Part shown: positions 8,883 to 17,394 of the stretch, one piece after another | How the letters are laid out: every line of letters starts with the position of its first letter | Numbering within the stretch: position 1 is the stretch's first letter | NCBI GenBank assembly: GCA_963744255.1 | Contig: CAVUSZ010000049.1 | Coordinates: 1 to 64,000, forward strand | Source: DATEDA01 sp963744255 | Lineage (GTDB): Bacteria; Pseudomonadota; Gammaproteobacteria; Burkholderiales; SG8-39 | DNA: 64,000 bases | Reading direction: 5' to 3' | Translations under genes and position numbers: made by a program | The notes under the pieces: generated by a model | Seen by the model: only the letters and a program-made list of their open reading frames with translations | Databases searched by the model: none | What the model was told of the DNA's origin: nothing

Positions 8883-9661
8883 ATGCTGCAATCCACCAAA
8901 CCCGTTGGGGAGCTTCTGCGCGACGGGCGCCAGGCCGGCGGATGACCCAGCTCGGCCTTGCGCTCGAGGCCGAGATCTCGCCCCGCCACTTGAGCTTCGT
9001 CGAAACCGGACGCTCGCAACCAAGCCGAGAAATGCTCCTGCACCTGAGCGAGGAGCTCGAAATCCCGCTGCGGGAGCGCAACGCACTCCTTCTTTCAGCA
9101 GGGTTCGCGCTGATATTTCCGGAGAGGTCCCTGGGGGATACCGAGCTGCAGGCGGCGCGCCGCGCGGTCGATCTGGTGCTCGAGGCGCAGAAACCCTTCC
9201 CCGCCTTCGCGCTCGACCGGCACTGGCAGATCGTCGCCGCGAACCGCGCGCTTCCCGAGTTGTACGCCGGTGTGGCCGCCGAACTCCTGCAACCGCCGAT
9301 CAATGTCTTGCGCCTGAGCCTGCACCCCGCGGGGCTCGCGCCGCGGATCGCAAACCTGGCGGAGTGGCGCGCCCATCTGCTTGCGCGGCTGCGCCGCCAG
9401 ATCGATCTCACCGCGGACCCGGTCCTCGCCGCACTTATGCGGGAGGTCTCGGCGTATGCCGTGCCGCCGGTCGAAGGTCCGGTCGAGTATGCGGTGGCGG
9501 TGCCATTCAAGATTGGCAAACCCGCCCGCGTCCTTTCTTTCTTCAGCACGACCACCGTCTTCGGCACACCGGTCGACATCACGCTCTCGGAGCTTGCCAT
9601 CGAATCGTTCTTCCCCGCCGATGCGGAAACCGCCGAGTACGTGCGCCATGCTCCGGCTTGA
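8883..9661 (+). pseudogene. XRE-family regulator with MmyB-like ligand-binding domain, single frameshift
   Basis: The natural start is ATG 8883 (MLQSTKPVGELLRD). One base is missing near 8933, after which the next frame continues the helix-turn-helix: MTQLGLALEAEISPRHLSFV then ETGRSQPSREMLLHLSEEL. The C-terminal part (about residues 90-260) is the MmyB-like PAS-type domain: LDRHWQIVAANRAL, LLQPPINVLRLSLHPAGLAP, LRRQIDLTADPVLAAL and FFSTTTVFGTPVDITLSELA. The family represses a divergent oxidoreductase or membrane gene and responds to small ligands such as fatty acids. Divergent to the four-helix protein at 8358-8761, with a dyad between them. Whether the frameshift is real needs read support. 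Confidence 0.75.
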
Positions 9662-10132
9662 ACGGGCAAGAACACCGTGAATCGGACCTGAGGAAGAAAG
9701 ACAGAAACGGCGCCCAGGGAGAAGCGCGCTGTGAATTGCCCGCTCCGGGTCCACGGGAGAGAGCGCGCGGGACAGAGAATCAATGACGGAACGTCACGAG
9801 CACTGGTCCGCCGCTCACGCGCTCAAGCGCCCGCATACGCCGCTCGAGGTGCGGTGTGCTCCGCAAATACTCAATCGGCGCTGCTCTGAGCGTTTTGACG
9901 CGGCATTTGCGATTGTAGCGAGAGAGAAGCTGAGCGGCCTCTTGCTCGAAACATCGTTCGCCGTGCAGCCCAGTGCGCCTGAACAGGCCCGGAGCGGTTG
10001 AGCGCGACCACGGCTCGCAAGGGTGCAGAGAACTTTTCCAAGTCTACGGCGGCGTAAGTTGCGCCTGGCATAACAGTAACCGCGATGTCCGATGAGGCGG
10101 CCACCAAGCTCGTCGAGTTCCTCCGCGAAAAC
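9662..10132. other. Stretch without a supported gene
   Basis: No open frame here has a ribosome site, a recognisable domain or coding-like composition. The frame at 9783-10001 and a 28-codon frame at 10085-10171 (which starts inside this stretch and overlaps the lyase end) are noted but not supported. G+C is visibly lower around 9900-10150 than in the flanking core genes, in keeping with accessory DNA. Confidence 0.4.
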
Positions 10133-11319
10133 TCACTGACGAACGTCACTGCTGACGACAACAGTGTTTGATTTTCCTAAGCTCATGAAGTCGAAGAGAT
10201 AAGCACCGGAGGCATGAGTGAGCGTCGTCGGACCCATCACGCGGCCCTCGTTCATGGGACGGCCGCTGCGGTTGATGGCGGCCAGATACAAGGGCTTCTG
10301 CTTCCAGAGGTAGGCTACCTCGTACACTGCGCTGTTGTCCCCTGTGTACCGCGCGATCTGCTGATAGGTCCAGGAGGACGGATTGGTTACGAAGGGGGCG
10401 TGATAGTCCAGCGTCTTCTCAGCCCTCGGCCGTCGGAGAGTCGGTACGAATAGAGGTCCACGCCGAAGTGCCGGGCGATCTCGGCCGCCTGGACCATCGC
10501 GTTGAGCGCGTAGGTCGAGTAGTCGAGCGACTTCGTGCGACCGGTCTCGTGGACCAGCCGCCCATCCGCGGCCATTGCGCCGGGCAGGAAATTCTTCCAG
10601 CCATCGAACGCCTCCTGCCGGAGCGAGGGATCCTCGCCCGCCACGCCCGCCGAAGCTAACAGGACGTGGCGCCAGTTCTCAAAGTTGTTCGTCCCGGTCC
10701 AGTTCCGGGCGCTCGCACCGAACGCGCGCGCCCAGGAGGAGACTGCTGCCCGGTCGGCCGCGCTCCAACTTGGGGCATGCCAAATCAGGTCCGCGCCGTA
10801 GAAAGCTCCGGGCATCGTGATGCACAGCTCGATGCGAGACTGGCCGTTGGTGAACCTCGGGTTCATCCGGGTCTGCGGGTTCACCATCCAGGCGTTGAGG
10901 AGCGCGGCCGCCTTGTCAGCGTAGCGCGCTTCTCCCGTGAAGGTGTAGGCGAGCCCTAGATTCCGCACTGCCCTGCTCAGGGCGTTCGCCGCCGTGTAGT
11001 CGGTCCGGTCCTGGGCGGGGTTGATGACGCCGTCGCCCGTCCCCAGGTAGGGCGCCTCGGTCCAGTAGTCGTGGGAGTCTCCCGAGGAGGGGGCCTTGCC
11101 GCCGAAGGTCACGCTGAGCGCGCCCTGCGAGAGGGCCGCGTTGGCGTCGGAGATCATGCGCTCGTAGGCGGCCTTCCAAGGGGCGGCGCCCGCCTGGACC
11201 TGCGCCTTGATCGCAGCGATCTCTCCGGAGTCCAGGTACATGCGGGGATGCGTCTCCTGCGCGAGGACCGCCGCCGGCGCGGAAGCCAGCAGGGTCAGGA
11301 CAGCAAGCGTGCGAACCAT
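10133..11319 (-). pseudogene. Alginate lyase-family polysaccharide lyase, single frameshift
   Basis: ATG 11319 opens a Sec signal peptide (cleavage after VLAQ, about residue 21). The mature part carries the alginate-lyase (alpha/alpha toroid) pattern: THPRMYLDSGEIAAIKAQV, AAALLNAWMVNPQTRMNP, NNFENWRHVLLASAGVA (the N-W-R block contains catalytic-type residues) and RLVHETGRTKSLDYSTYALN. Near 10418 one base is missing; the neighbouring frame continues KTLDYHAPFVTNPSSWTYQQ, IARYTGDNSAVYEVAYLW and ends at 10133. Repaired length is about 395 residues, normal for the family. The enzyme would be a secreted eliminase on alginate or a related uronate polymer. No partner genes for polysaccharide uptake are nearby. 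Confidence 0.75.
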
Positions 11320-11535
11320 CGCCGTTCCAGTCTCCTTCCTTCAGTTGGGATTGGGGTGAAGAGGTATCCGGCGCGCGTGGTCTGGAATCGCGCCCCTGAG
11401 CGGCCCCTCCACGCGCGTCTCGGCCTCGATCGTCCACGCCGCCGGCTCGCCCTTCCAGAGTAAGTTTCGCCGCAAAATAGGACATCGCCCGTGACCATAC
11501 TCCTGCGATCACATGGTTCGGTCTTCCGAGTGACC

Positions 11536-12522
11536 TCAGTTCAATGTCCGCTGCCCCGCCGCCTCGCCATCATGCCGATTGCTCCGATCTGCCGGATGGG
11601 CTGCATCCGTCTCGTGGCGAGGTGCACCGCTCGGTGGTGGCTTGCCCGTAAACCGCCTCAAGCGCGGGTGAATGTTCTCCTTCCACAAGCGCTTCCGCAT
11701 TACCGTCATCAGGCACAGCAGCCTGTCCCGCAAACGAGTCGGGATGCGCATGGCCGAACGGGCGTATTCCAGGGTCAGAAGGACGTCGACCGGCACCCAG
11801 AGCATCCGATTCCGGGTCGTCGGGTCGAACCAAGCCTGTAGGTCTCTGCGGTCCACGTTCGCCTGCCGTGACTGTCCCACGTGCAATCGCCGTCGAAACA
11901 GCACTTCCGGGACCTCTCGGAAAGCGCCCAGCATCTGCAACTCACCCATCAGCACGAGGTCGGCGCTGATGAACGTGTCGTGCACGCGCGTTTTCCGAAG
12001 CACGTCAGACCGAATCAATCCCATTACCGCGTTGGCAAAACGAACGTGCTCCAGGTAATGGGCCAGTCGCCGATGCGCTCTTGGGTCTTCCATGCCAAGA
12101 CAGACTGGATCATAGCCGAGCGGCTCACGGCGGGCGCCGATCAACTCGGTCCTCGCATACACCAACACCACGGAAGCAGGGGCGGTGTTGAACACCGAAA
12201 GACACCGGCTGAGAAACTCAGGCAGACAGACGTCGTCATGGGCGGCCCATTTGAAATAGCGCCCTCGCGCCCGGTTGAAGGTGTGGTTGTAGTTCCGGGC
12301 CGCTCCCACATCCTGTTCAAATCGATGATAGTGGACCCGCGAATCCCTCGCGGCATACGCCTTGCAGATTTCCGGCGTTGCGTCCTCAGAGCCGTTATCC
12401 GAAAGGATGAGCTCGAAGTCCGTGAACGTTTGGCCCAGCAGGGAATCGAGCGCCTCGCTCAAGTATTCCTCGCCGTTCCGTACCGGCATCCCAATGCTCA
12501 CCAACGGTGCTTTCGAGGTCAT
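11536..12522 (-). CDS. Family 2 glycosyltransferase
   Basis: 328 residues with a GT-A fold N-terminus: PLVSIGMPVRNGEEYLSEAL, QTFTDFELILSDNGSEDAT (nucleotide-binding Asp in SDNGS) and YFKWAAHDDVCLPEFL (HDD as the metal-binding motif). This is the pattern of GT2 enzymes that add a sugar to polysaccharide or glycan chains. The last 40 residues are basic and unlike the family. It stands alone on the minus strand, and there are no other polysaccharide-synthesis genes in the window, so acceptor and product are unknown. It sits inside the accessory stretch of 7.3-14.2 kb. Confidence 0.8.
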   Translation of the reverse strand: MTSKAPLVSIGMPVRNGEEYLSEALDSLLGQTFTDFELILSDNGSEDATPEICKAYAARDSRVHYHRFEQDVGAARNYNHTFNRARGRYFKWAAHDDVCLPEFLSRCLSVFNTAPASVVLVYARTELIGARREPLGYDPVCLGMEDPRAHRRLAHYLEHVRFANAVMGLIRSDVLRKTRVHDTFISADLVLMGELQMLGAFREVPEVLFRRRLHVGQSRQANVDRRDLQAWFDPTTRNRMLWVPVDVLLTLEYARSAMRIPTRLRDRLLCLMTVMRKRLWKENIHPRLRRFTGKPPPSGAPRHETDAAHPADRSNRHDGEAAGQRTLN

Positions 12523-13247
12523 ATCTAGTCCGCTTCAGATTGGCTGGCGCAAGAAACAGTCGCTCCGCCGCAGCTCGATCGGCACCTCCGCCAACGAGCC
12601 ATGATGCGACTCGAAATCGCACGCCGCGTCGAGCGATTTTTGAGATCGGCTTCGACAAATTGCACGAGACTCGCGACGAGTTCGCGGCGACGGGCTAAAC
12701 CGACCCTCTTGGCCGAGGGACGCCAGTTGTTAAGGGTTGTTCGACGCCTGCCCGGCGCGGCACGCTGATATGCGCGCTGCACCAGTCAGAGGGCAGGCGT
12801 TGGACAACCCCTAACACAAGCAGACGGTCGATGAAAAACGGCCCCACCAACCGCGCATAAGAATCGACCGACCGCGTGATCCCTCAATTTGCGCGGCTCG
12901 CCTCCACGGCTCGACGCGAACAGCTCCTTGCCTTGCGATCTTCCGGGAATCAGCGCACAGTGAGCTTCCTGCCCGGCGCGCGCTTCATGGGTCGCCGACG
13001 AGGAAGCCACACGCAACAAGCCCTTGGGCGCGCCTGAAGCGCAGTCGAGCGCGCTTCACCCCTCCACCCTCGAGCCAACAGTCCTGCCATCGACGCCCTC
13101 GCGCGGACAGGGAGCGCGGCCGTGCTACGCGATTTCGCAAAGGCGGAGATGAAAGCGATGCTGAAGGCGATCTTCTGATCGCCCGGAGCGGGGATCGCTG
13201 AAAGCGCTTCTCGCATCAAGTTGCCCCACCTTCCATGAGGAGACATC
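12523..13247. other. Gene-free gap with an inverted repeat
   Basis: 725 bases between the glycosyltransferase start and the next gene. It contains the inverted repeat at 12729-12815. Near its right end (about 13040-13183) an open frame without start ends in ARTGSAAVLRDFAKAEMKAM and a stop; this looks like the tail of a lost gene but I cannot name it. Nothing else is seen. Confidence 0.4.
12729..12815. repeat. 87-bp imperfect inverted repeat (possible non-autonomous element)
   Basis: Two 25-base arms, 12729-12753 and 12791-12815, are reverse complements at 22 of 25 positions, separated by 37 bases. The outer ends read GTTAAGGG and CCCCTAAC. No direct target repeat is obvious at the flanks. 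The arms are too long and the loop too large for a simple terminator, and no gene ends right next to it. It lies in a gene-free gap (12523-13247) of accessory DNA, so a miniature transposable element or recombination site is plausible. Confidence 0.5.
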
Positions 13248-13538
13248 ATGTTTGCACGACTCGTCACATTCTCGCTGGAGCCTGGCAACGGGCCAGCGAC
13301 CGAGCGCCTCGCCGATGAGCACGGTCCCATTGTTCGCCGCCTGCCGGGTTTTGTGAGTCTCGCATTCCTCCGCGACGATGCCGCCAACCGGTACGGAAGC
13401 TTCAGCGTGTGGCAAACGCGCAAGGACGCGGAAGCCGTGAGCGGCGTAGCGGCGCTTCGGGTCAAGGACGCGCTCAAGAGCAGCATGAAGGATCGCCCTA
13501 GCGTCACCATTTATGAGATTTACGCACCGCAAGCTTAG
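13248..13538 (+). CDS. Small dimeric alpha/beta-barrel protein (antibiotic biosynthesis monooxygenase-like)
   Basis: 96 residues; the ATG at 13248 has GAGGAG 5 bases upstream. The pattern MFARLVTFSLEPGNG, PIVRRLPGFVSLAFLRDD, YGSFSVWQTRKDAEAV and a closing VTIYEIYAP fits the ferredoxin-like dimeric alpha/beta barrel of the ABM/stress-responsive families. These small proteins often act as cofactor-free oxygenases or have unknown roles. A second small protein of similar size follows 36 bases later in the same direction, so the pair may be cotranscribed. No catalytic residue can be assigned. Confidence 0.6.
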   Translation: MFARLVTFSLEPGNGPATERLADEHGPIVRRLPGFVSLAFLRDDAANRYGSFSVWQTRKDAEAVSGVAALRVKDALKSSMKDRPSVTIYEIYAPQA

Positions 13539-13574
13539 CGCGCGGACATCGGCAGGAATTCGAGAAGGTCAACT

Positions 13575-13887
13575 ATGATGGTCGCTCGTTGGAGCATCGA
13601 TGCGAAGTTCGGATACAAACAGAATGTGATCGACCTGATGCAGCGATGGTTACGGGAGATTGCGCCGCAGGTTGGGTTTAGCGCCGACAAGACGCGGTTG
13701 CTTACCGGCTCGATCGGCGCGCTGGAGGCAACCATTCAGTCGGAACATCTTGTTAAGGACCTCAGTGAGCTTAACCAGGCTTGGGAAAAACTGGCTACGA
13801 TTGCAGCGCATAAGCAATGGAGCAAGGATCTCGAGCCGCATGTGGTTTCCGGGACAAGCTGCTGGGGAGATTTACCGGGTCTTGTGA
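13575..13887 (+). pseudogene. Small conserved protein, frameshift at the 3' end
   Basis: The main frame starts MMVARWSIDAKFGYKQNVID (the second Met may be the real start) and contains LLTGSIGALEATIQSEH and LATIAAHKQWSKDLEPHVVS. In related small proteins I expect the end WEIYRV. Here the main frame runs out as WGDLPGLVITR, while after removing one G near 13865 it reads WEIYRVL and stops at 13885-13887. The protein probably has the same dimeric alpha/beta-barrel type as its neighbour. Function unknown; the frameshift call is moderate because only about eight residues are affected. Confidence 0.5.
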
Positions 13888-14125
13888 TTACGCGGTGAAC
13901 TCCCGAATCTGGTTCGAAGGCACGCTTTAGGAACCGAGGCGTAATGCCGTTCCCCGCTCGCCAGCGGGTCGGATCCAGCCGTTGAGCGAGCTAGAGCCCG
14001 ATTCGCCGGTCGTGCCCCGTTTGTGACCAAGTCAGATGGGGTGTGACCAAACTGTGGCTGGGATAGATTGGTTTCGAGATCGGCAGGCGCTGCAAGTAGC
14101 TGATTAGCAAGCTGCTGAACTACAA

Positions 14126-14171
14126 CCTACGAACCAGGGGATCGTGGGTTCAAATCCTGCCGGGCGCGCCA
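14126..14171 (+). tRNA. 3' end of a tRNA-Arg-like gene (partial, probable attachment-site remnant)
   Basis: The sequence from the anticodon-loop-like CTACGAA through a T-loop (GTTCAAATCC) to the acceptor strand CGGGCGCG and an encoded CCA matches the 3' half of proteobacterial tRNA-Arg genes whose 5' acceptor strand is GCGCCCG. The 5' half is not convincing: upstream bases do not form a proper acceptor, D or anticodon stem, and the T-stem has mispairs. A lone tRNA 3' end is the classic scar of site-specific integration. The genes to its left are accessory and those to its right (carbonic anhydrase, rhomboid) are core-like. Confidence 0.55.
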
Positions 14172-14203
14172 GTCATTCAAGGCATCTCGCGCCGGGCGCG
14201 GGC

Positions 14204-14893
14204 TCAACGCGCGGCAGGTGCCACGCCAGGAGGCGGCGCGTATCGCTGTCCGACCTGTTCCGCTGCAGCGGCGCACGCGGAAAGGATCTGTTCATCTCGC
14301 GTGCACGAGAACCCGAGATCGACCAGCAGCCCATCGCGCAGCGAGTAGATCCAGCCATGGACGCCGATCGAAAGTCCCTTCCGCCAGGCGTCCTGGACAA
14401 CGGAGGTCCGGCATACATTCGCCGCCTGCTCGAGCACGTTCAGCTCGCATAGCATGGCGAGCCTGTTGCCCTCGTCGGATGCCGAGTCGACCAACGCCTG
14501 GTGCTTCCTGTGCACGTCCTGAACGTGACGCAGCCAGTTGTCTGCCAGCCCGCCGGTGCTCCGGTGTAGCGCGCGCTTCACGCCGCTGCAGCCGTAGTGC
14601 CCCACTACGATGATGTGCTTGACCCGCAGCAGATCTACCGCGAAGTCGATAACGGTCAGGCAGTTCAGATCGGTATGGACGACGACGTTGCCGACGTTCC
14701 GGTGGACGAACACCTCGCCCGGCGCGAGGCCGGTGATCTGATTGGCTGGGACTCGGCTGTCCGAGCACCCGATCCACAGGTACTCGGGATTCTGCTGTCG
14801 AAGGAGCCGCTCGAAGTAGGCGGGATCCCGCTCCGTCTCGAGCTGCGCCCATCTGCGGTTGTTCTCGAGCAGACGCTGAAGGGATTGGGACAT
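14204..14893 (-). CDS. can: Beta-class carbonic anhydrase
   Basis: 229 residues. All zinc-site residues of the beta class are present: Cys43, Asp45 and Arg47 in IGCSDSRVPA, and His99 and Cys102 in VGHYGCSGV. The enzyme interconverts CO2 and bicarbonate in the cytoplasm, supplying bicarbonate for carboxylations. Full length compared with the usual 200-230 residues, with the last 15 residues variable. It lies on the minus strand just inside the tRNA remnant at 14126-14171. No cyanase gene is adjacent, so a general housekeeping role (Can-type) fits better than a cyanate operon. Confidence 0.93.
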   Translation of the reverse strand: MSQSLQRLLENNRRWAQLETERDPAYFERLLRQQNPEYLWIGCSDSRVPANQITGLAPGEVFVHRNVGNVVVHTDLNCLTVIDFAVDLLRVKHIIVVGHYGCSGVKRALHRSTGGLADNWLRHVQDVHRKHQALVDSASDEGNRLAMLCELNVLEQAANVCRTSVVQDAWRKGLSIGVHGWIYSLRDGLLVDLGFSCTRDEQILSACAAAAEQVGQRYAPPPGVAPAAR

Positions 14894-15173
14894 GGGCTTT
14901 GGTTCACGTGACTCCTGCGGTTGACCCTCACGGGCAAAATCGGGGACCGCAGGTACGGATCGCGCGTCAGTTCCCCAGCGAATTTACCACGGCGATGGCC
15001 ACGTCTCGATCGAAGAACGCCAGTCACTCGGCGTTGGTCTTCTCTGCCAGTCGCTCGGTGGGCATGCCCGGACCGCCTGGAGGTGTCTTTGGCGGAGGGC
15101 GGCAAAGCAGTTTGCCTTCCGCCTGCGATCGGCGGGCCACGCTACCATCGCGGCTCCTCGACGGATCCGAATC

Positions 15174-15944
15174 ATGTTCCTGCCGATCGGCGACTATCCC
15201 AATCCGCGCGGGCTGCATTGGATGACGCTCGTCCTGATCGTCGTGAACGTCGCGGTGTACTTGCTCGTCACGCTCCCGCTGTCGGCGCAGCCCGCAAACC
15301 CGGCCGACCCGCGCGTCGCCGAGTACATCTCCGTCCTCGCGCGGCAGCTGCCGCCCGGCGTTCGCCCGAGCGACGTCGCGCGCAGCCTTACCGAGTACGA
15401 CCTCCTGGTATTCGAAAGGGGCTTCCGCCCCGCGGCGATGAGCGTGACGGACCTCTTCGCCTCCATGTTCCTGCACGGCGGGTTCCTGCACCTCCTCGGG
15501 AACATGCTGTACCTGTGGATCTACGGCAACAACGTCGAGGACCGCCTGGGTCCGATCGGCTTTCTCGTCGCCTACCTGCTGACGGGGGTCGCGGCGACCG
15601 CGTTCCAGACCGTGTTCAACCTGAACTCCGGGATCCCGATGATCGGTGCCTCGGGAGCGATCTCGGGCGTGCTCGGCTTCTACCTCCGCTGGTTCCCGCA
15701 CCACTATGTAAAGGTCTTCATCTTCCTGTTCCCGTTCTACGTCGGGACGACGATGCTTCCGGCAAGCCTCGTGCTGTGGGCGTATCTCATCTTCGACAAT
15801 CTGGTGCCCTTCCTCTTTGCGAGTGCGGACGGAGGCGGGGTCGCGCATGGTGCACACATCGGCGGCTTCCTGGCGGGCTTTGCCGTCGCGTGGGCGATGG
15901 GCCGGCAGAAGCCCGATGACGCGGCACCGCTGGGGTTTCAGTGA
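15174..15944 (+). CDS. Rhomboid-family intramembrane serine protease
   Basis: 256 residues with six or more hydrophobic helices. The active site is visible: GASGAISG with Ser160 as nucleophile, and AHIGGFLAG with His228 as its partner; the HGGFLHLLGNM block (residues 101-111) supplies the oxyanion-side His and Asn. It cleaves single-pass membrane proteins within the membrane, with unknown substrates. The N-terminal half has an insertion (about residues 38-88) between the first two helices, common in this subfamily. Upstream (14894-15173), between this gene and the divergent carbonic anhydrase, no further gene is seen. Confidence 0.92.
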   Translation: MFLPIGDYPNPRGLHWMTLVLIVVNVAVYLLVTLPLSAQPANPADPRVAEYISVLARQLPPGVRPSDVARSLTEYDLLVFERGFRPAAMSVTDLFASMFLHGGFLHLLGNMLYLWIYGNNVEDRLGPIGFLVAYLLTGVAATAFQTVFNLNSGIPMIGASGAISGVLGFYLRWFPHHYVKVFIFLFPFYVGTTMLPASLVLWAYLIFDNLVPFLFASADGGGVAHGAHIGGFLAGFAVAWAMGRQKPDDAAPLGFQ

Positions 15945-16305
15945 CCCAATCGGCCGGTGCCCCAGGCCACGAGCATCGCGAGGATTCGACGGGGCATACC
16001 CCGGGGCGGGGTTGGAATCCCGCCGGGCACGGGCGCAACATTCTCCAAGACAGGGGGGATGGCGCGTCGGGAACATTCTCCGAATAGAGGAGGAGGGCCG
16101 TCCGTGCGGTCGCGAAACCGCCATCGTCGGGCGTCAGCCGCATCGTCGCCCGAGGCGCTGGGCAATGTGCACCGCTACACGCCAGCAACTCTTGCAAGGC
16201 CTTTCCCGGCATTCCTGCTGCGAACCCGCGGCCGGGACCGTCGGTTGTGGCGCACGCGCTGGCGCGCCCGACGCCATCCACCTCTCGCGCCAAAGGAGAA
16301 CACTG
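15945..16305. other. Intergenic stretch upstream of a TRAP binding-protein operon
   Basis: 361 bases without a supported gene. It probably holds the promoter of the sugar-acid operon starting at 16306. Two near-identical ACATTCTCC-(A/G)AA words lie about 40 bases apart near 16040-16085 and could be regulator half sites; nothing confirms that. No terminator-like hairpin with a T-run is seen. Confidence 0.4.
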
Positions 16306-17337
16306 ATGTTCAGCCTGACCTCCGAAACCCGCTTCGTGCACCTCGCGCTCGCTGGCGCTCTGGCTGCGGCGGCGTTCGCGCCCGCCCACGCCGCCGACGT
16401 CAAGGACCGCAGCATCAAGTTCTCGTTCGTGCAGCCCCTGGACAGTCACTGGGGGGTCGGCGCGCAGAAGTTCGCCGACCTCGTCAGCGAGAAGAGCGGC
16501 GGCAAGATGAAGATCCGCCTCTTCCCGGGGGGGACCCTCGGGGGCGATGTTCAAACCTTCTCTTCCGTCCAGGGCGGAACCATTGAAATGGCCATGATGG
16601 GCACGGCGCTCGTCGTCGGCGCCGTCAAGGACTACGCCATACTGGACCTCCCGTTCCTGTTCAACGACGTAAAGGAGGCCGACGCGATCTTCGACGGGCC
16701 GTTCGGAAAGAAGCTCATGGACAAGCTGCCGGAAAAGGGTCTGGTCGGACTCGCGTACTGGGAGCACGGCTACCGGAATCTGACCAACAGCAGGCGGCCC
16801 ATCGCCAAACTGGAGGACATCGACGGGCTCAAGATCCGGACGATCCAGGTGCCGCTCTATATCGACATGTTCAACGCGCTGGGCGCGAACGCCGTGCCGA
16901 TGCCCCTGCCCGAGCTTTACACGGCGCTCGAGTCGAAAGCCGTCGACGGCCAGGAGAATCCCAACATCTCGATCGAGGCCAGCAAGTTCAACGAGATCCA
17001 GAAGTACCTGTCCACCACGCGTCACGTCTACAACGCCATCATCCTGTTCTTCAGCAAGAAGGCGTGGGATCAGCTCTCGGGCGACGAGCGCAAGATCCTG
17101 ATCGATGCCGCGAACGAGGCGAAGTCATACCAGCGCAAGGCCGCCAGGGACATGGACGCGAAGGTGCTCGAGAGCCTGAAGAGCAAAGGCATGACGATCA
17201 CGGAGATCTCGCCGCAGGAAAGAGCCCGCATGCGCGATAGACTGAAGCCGGTGACCGACAAGTACACGAACCAGGCCGGCGACGCGCTGACGAAGGAGCT
17301 GTACGCGGAGCTCGAGAAATCGCGCCGGGCGAAGTAG
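16306..17337 (+). CDS. TRAP transporter substrate-binding protein, DctP family (short Sec type)
   Basis: 343 residues. ATG 16306 is chosen because AAAGGAG lies just upstream, although the frame is open further. A Sec signal ends at about AHA-ADV (residue 29). The mature part is a DctP-type periplasmic binding protein: GVGAQKFADLVSEKSGGKMK, GGTLGGDVQTFSSVQGGTIE, YAILDLPFLFNDVKEADAIF, and the ligand-binding Arg region with GLKIRTIQVPLYIDMFNALG. It delivers an organic or sugar acid to a TRAP permease. No DctQ or DctM subunit is present here or anywhere in the window. It is first in an operon with a UxaA-family dehydratase, suggesting a hexonate- or pentonate-type ligand (inference). Confidence 0.88.
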   Translation: MFSLTSETRFVHLALAGALAAAAFAPAHAADVKDRSIKFSFVQPLDSHWGVGAQKFADLVSEKSGGKMKIRLFPGGTLGGDVQTFSSVQGGTIEMAMMGTALVVGAVKDYAILDLPFLFNDVKEADAIFDGPFGKKLMDKLPEKGLVGLAYWEHGYRNLTNSRRPIAKLEDIDGLKIRTIQVPLYIDMFNALGANAVPMPLPELYTALESKAVDGQENPNISIEASKFNEIQKYLSTTRHVYNAIILFFSKKAWDQLSGDERKILIDAANEAKSYQRKAARDMDAKVLESLKSKGMTITEISPQERARMRDRLKPVTDKYTNQAGDALTKELYAELEKSRRAK

Positions 17338-17394
17338 TCCCGGGGCCCCGTCGACGCGTCTCGCGGCCGCGTCCGTTCGAGGAGAGGAAACGCC

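Noticed and set aside
9783..10001. 72-codon frame
   Set aside because: No ribosome site, no recognisable pattern and no coding bias.
10085..10171. 28-codon frame MSDEAATKLVEFLREN...
   Set aside because: Helix-like composition but no ribosome site; overlaps the end of the opposite-strand alginate lyase gene.
11341..11457. Minus-strand frame reading WKGEPAAWTIEAETRVEG and ending at 11341
   Set aside because: Looks protein-like (a possible tail of another lyase or lipoprotein) but has no start, no family and only 38 codons.
12729..12815. Integron attC site
   Set aside because: attC sites begin with RYYYAAC and end with GTTRRRY; this repeat has the opposite layout (GTT... at the left end, ...AAC at the right end).
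14087..14171. Complete tRNA-Arg gene
   Set aside because: GCGC and GTAGCTGATTAGC near 14087-14107 recall a 5' half, but the acceptor and anticodon stems do not pair and the distance is too long; only the 3' end is supported.
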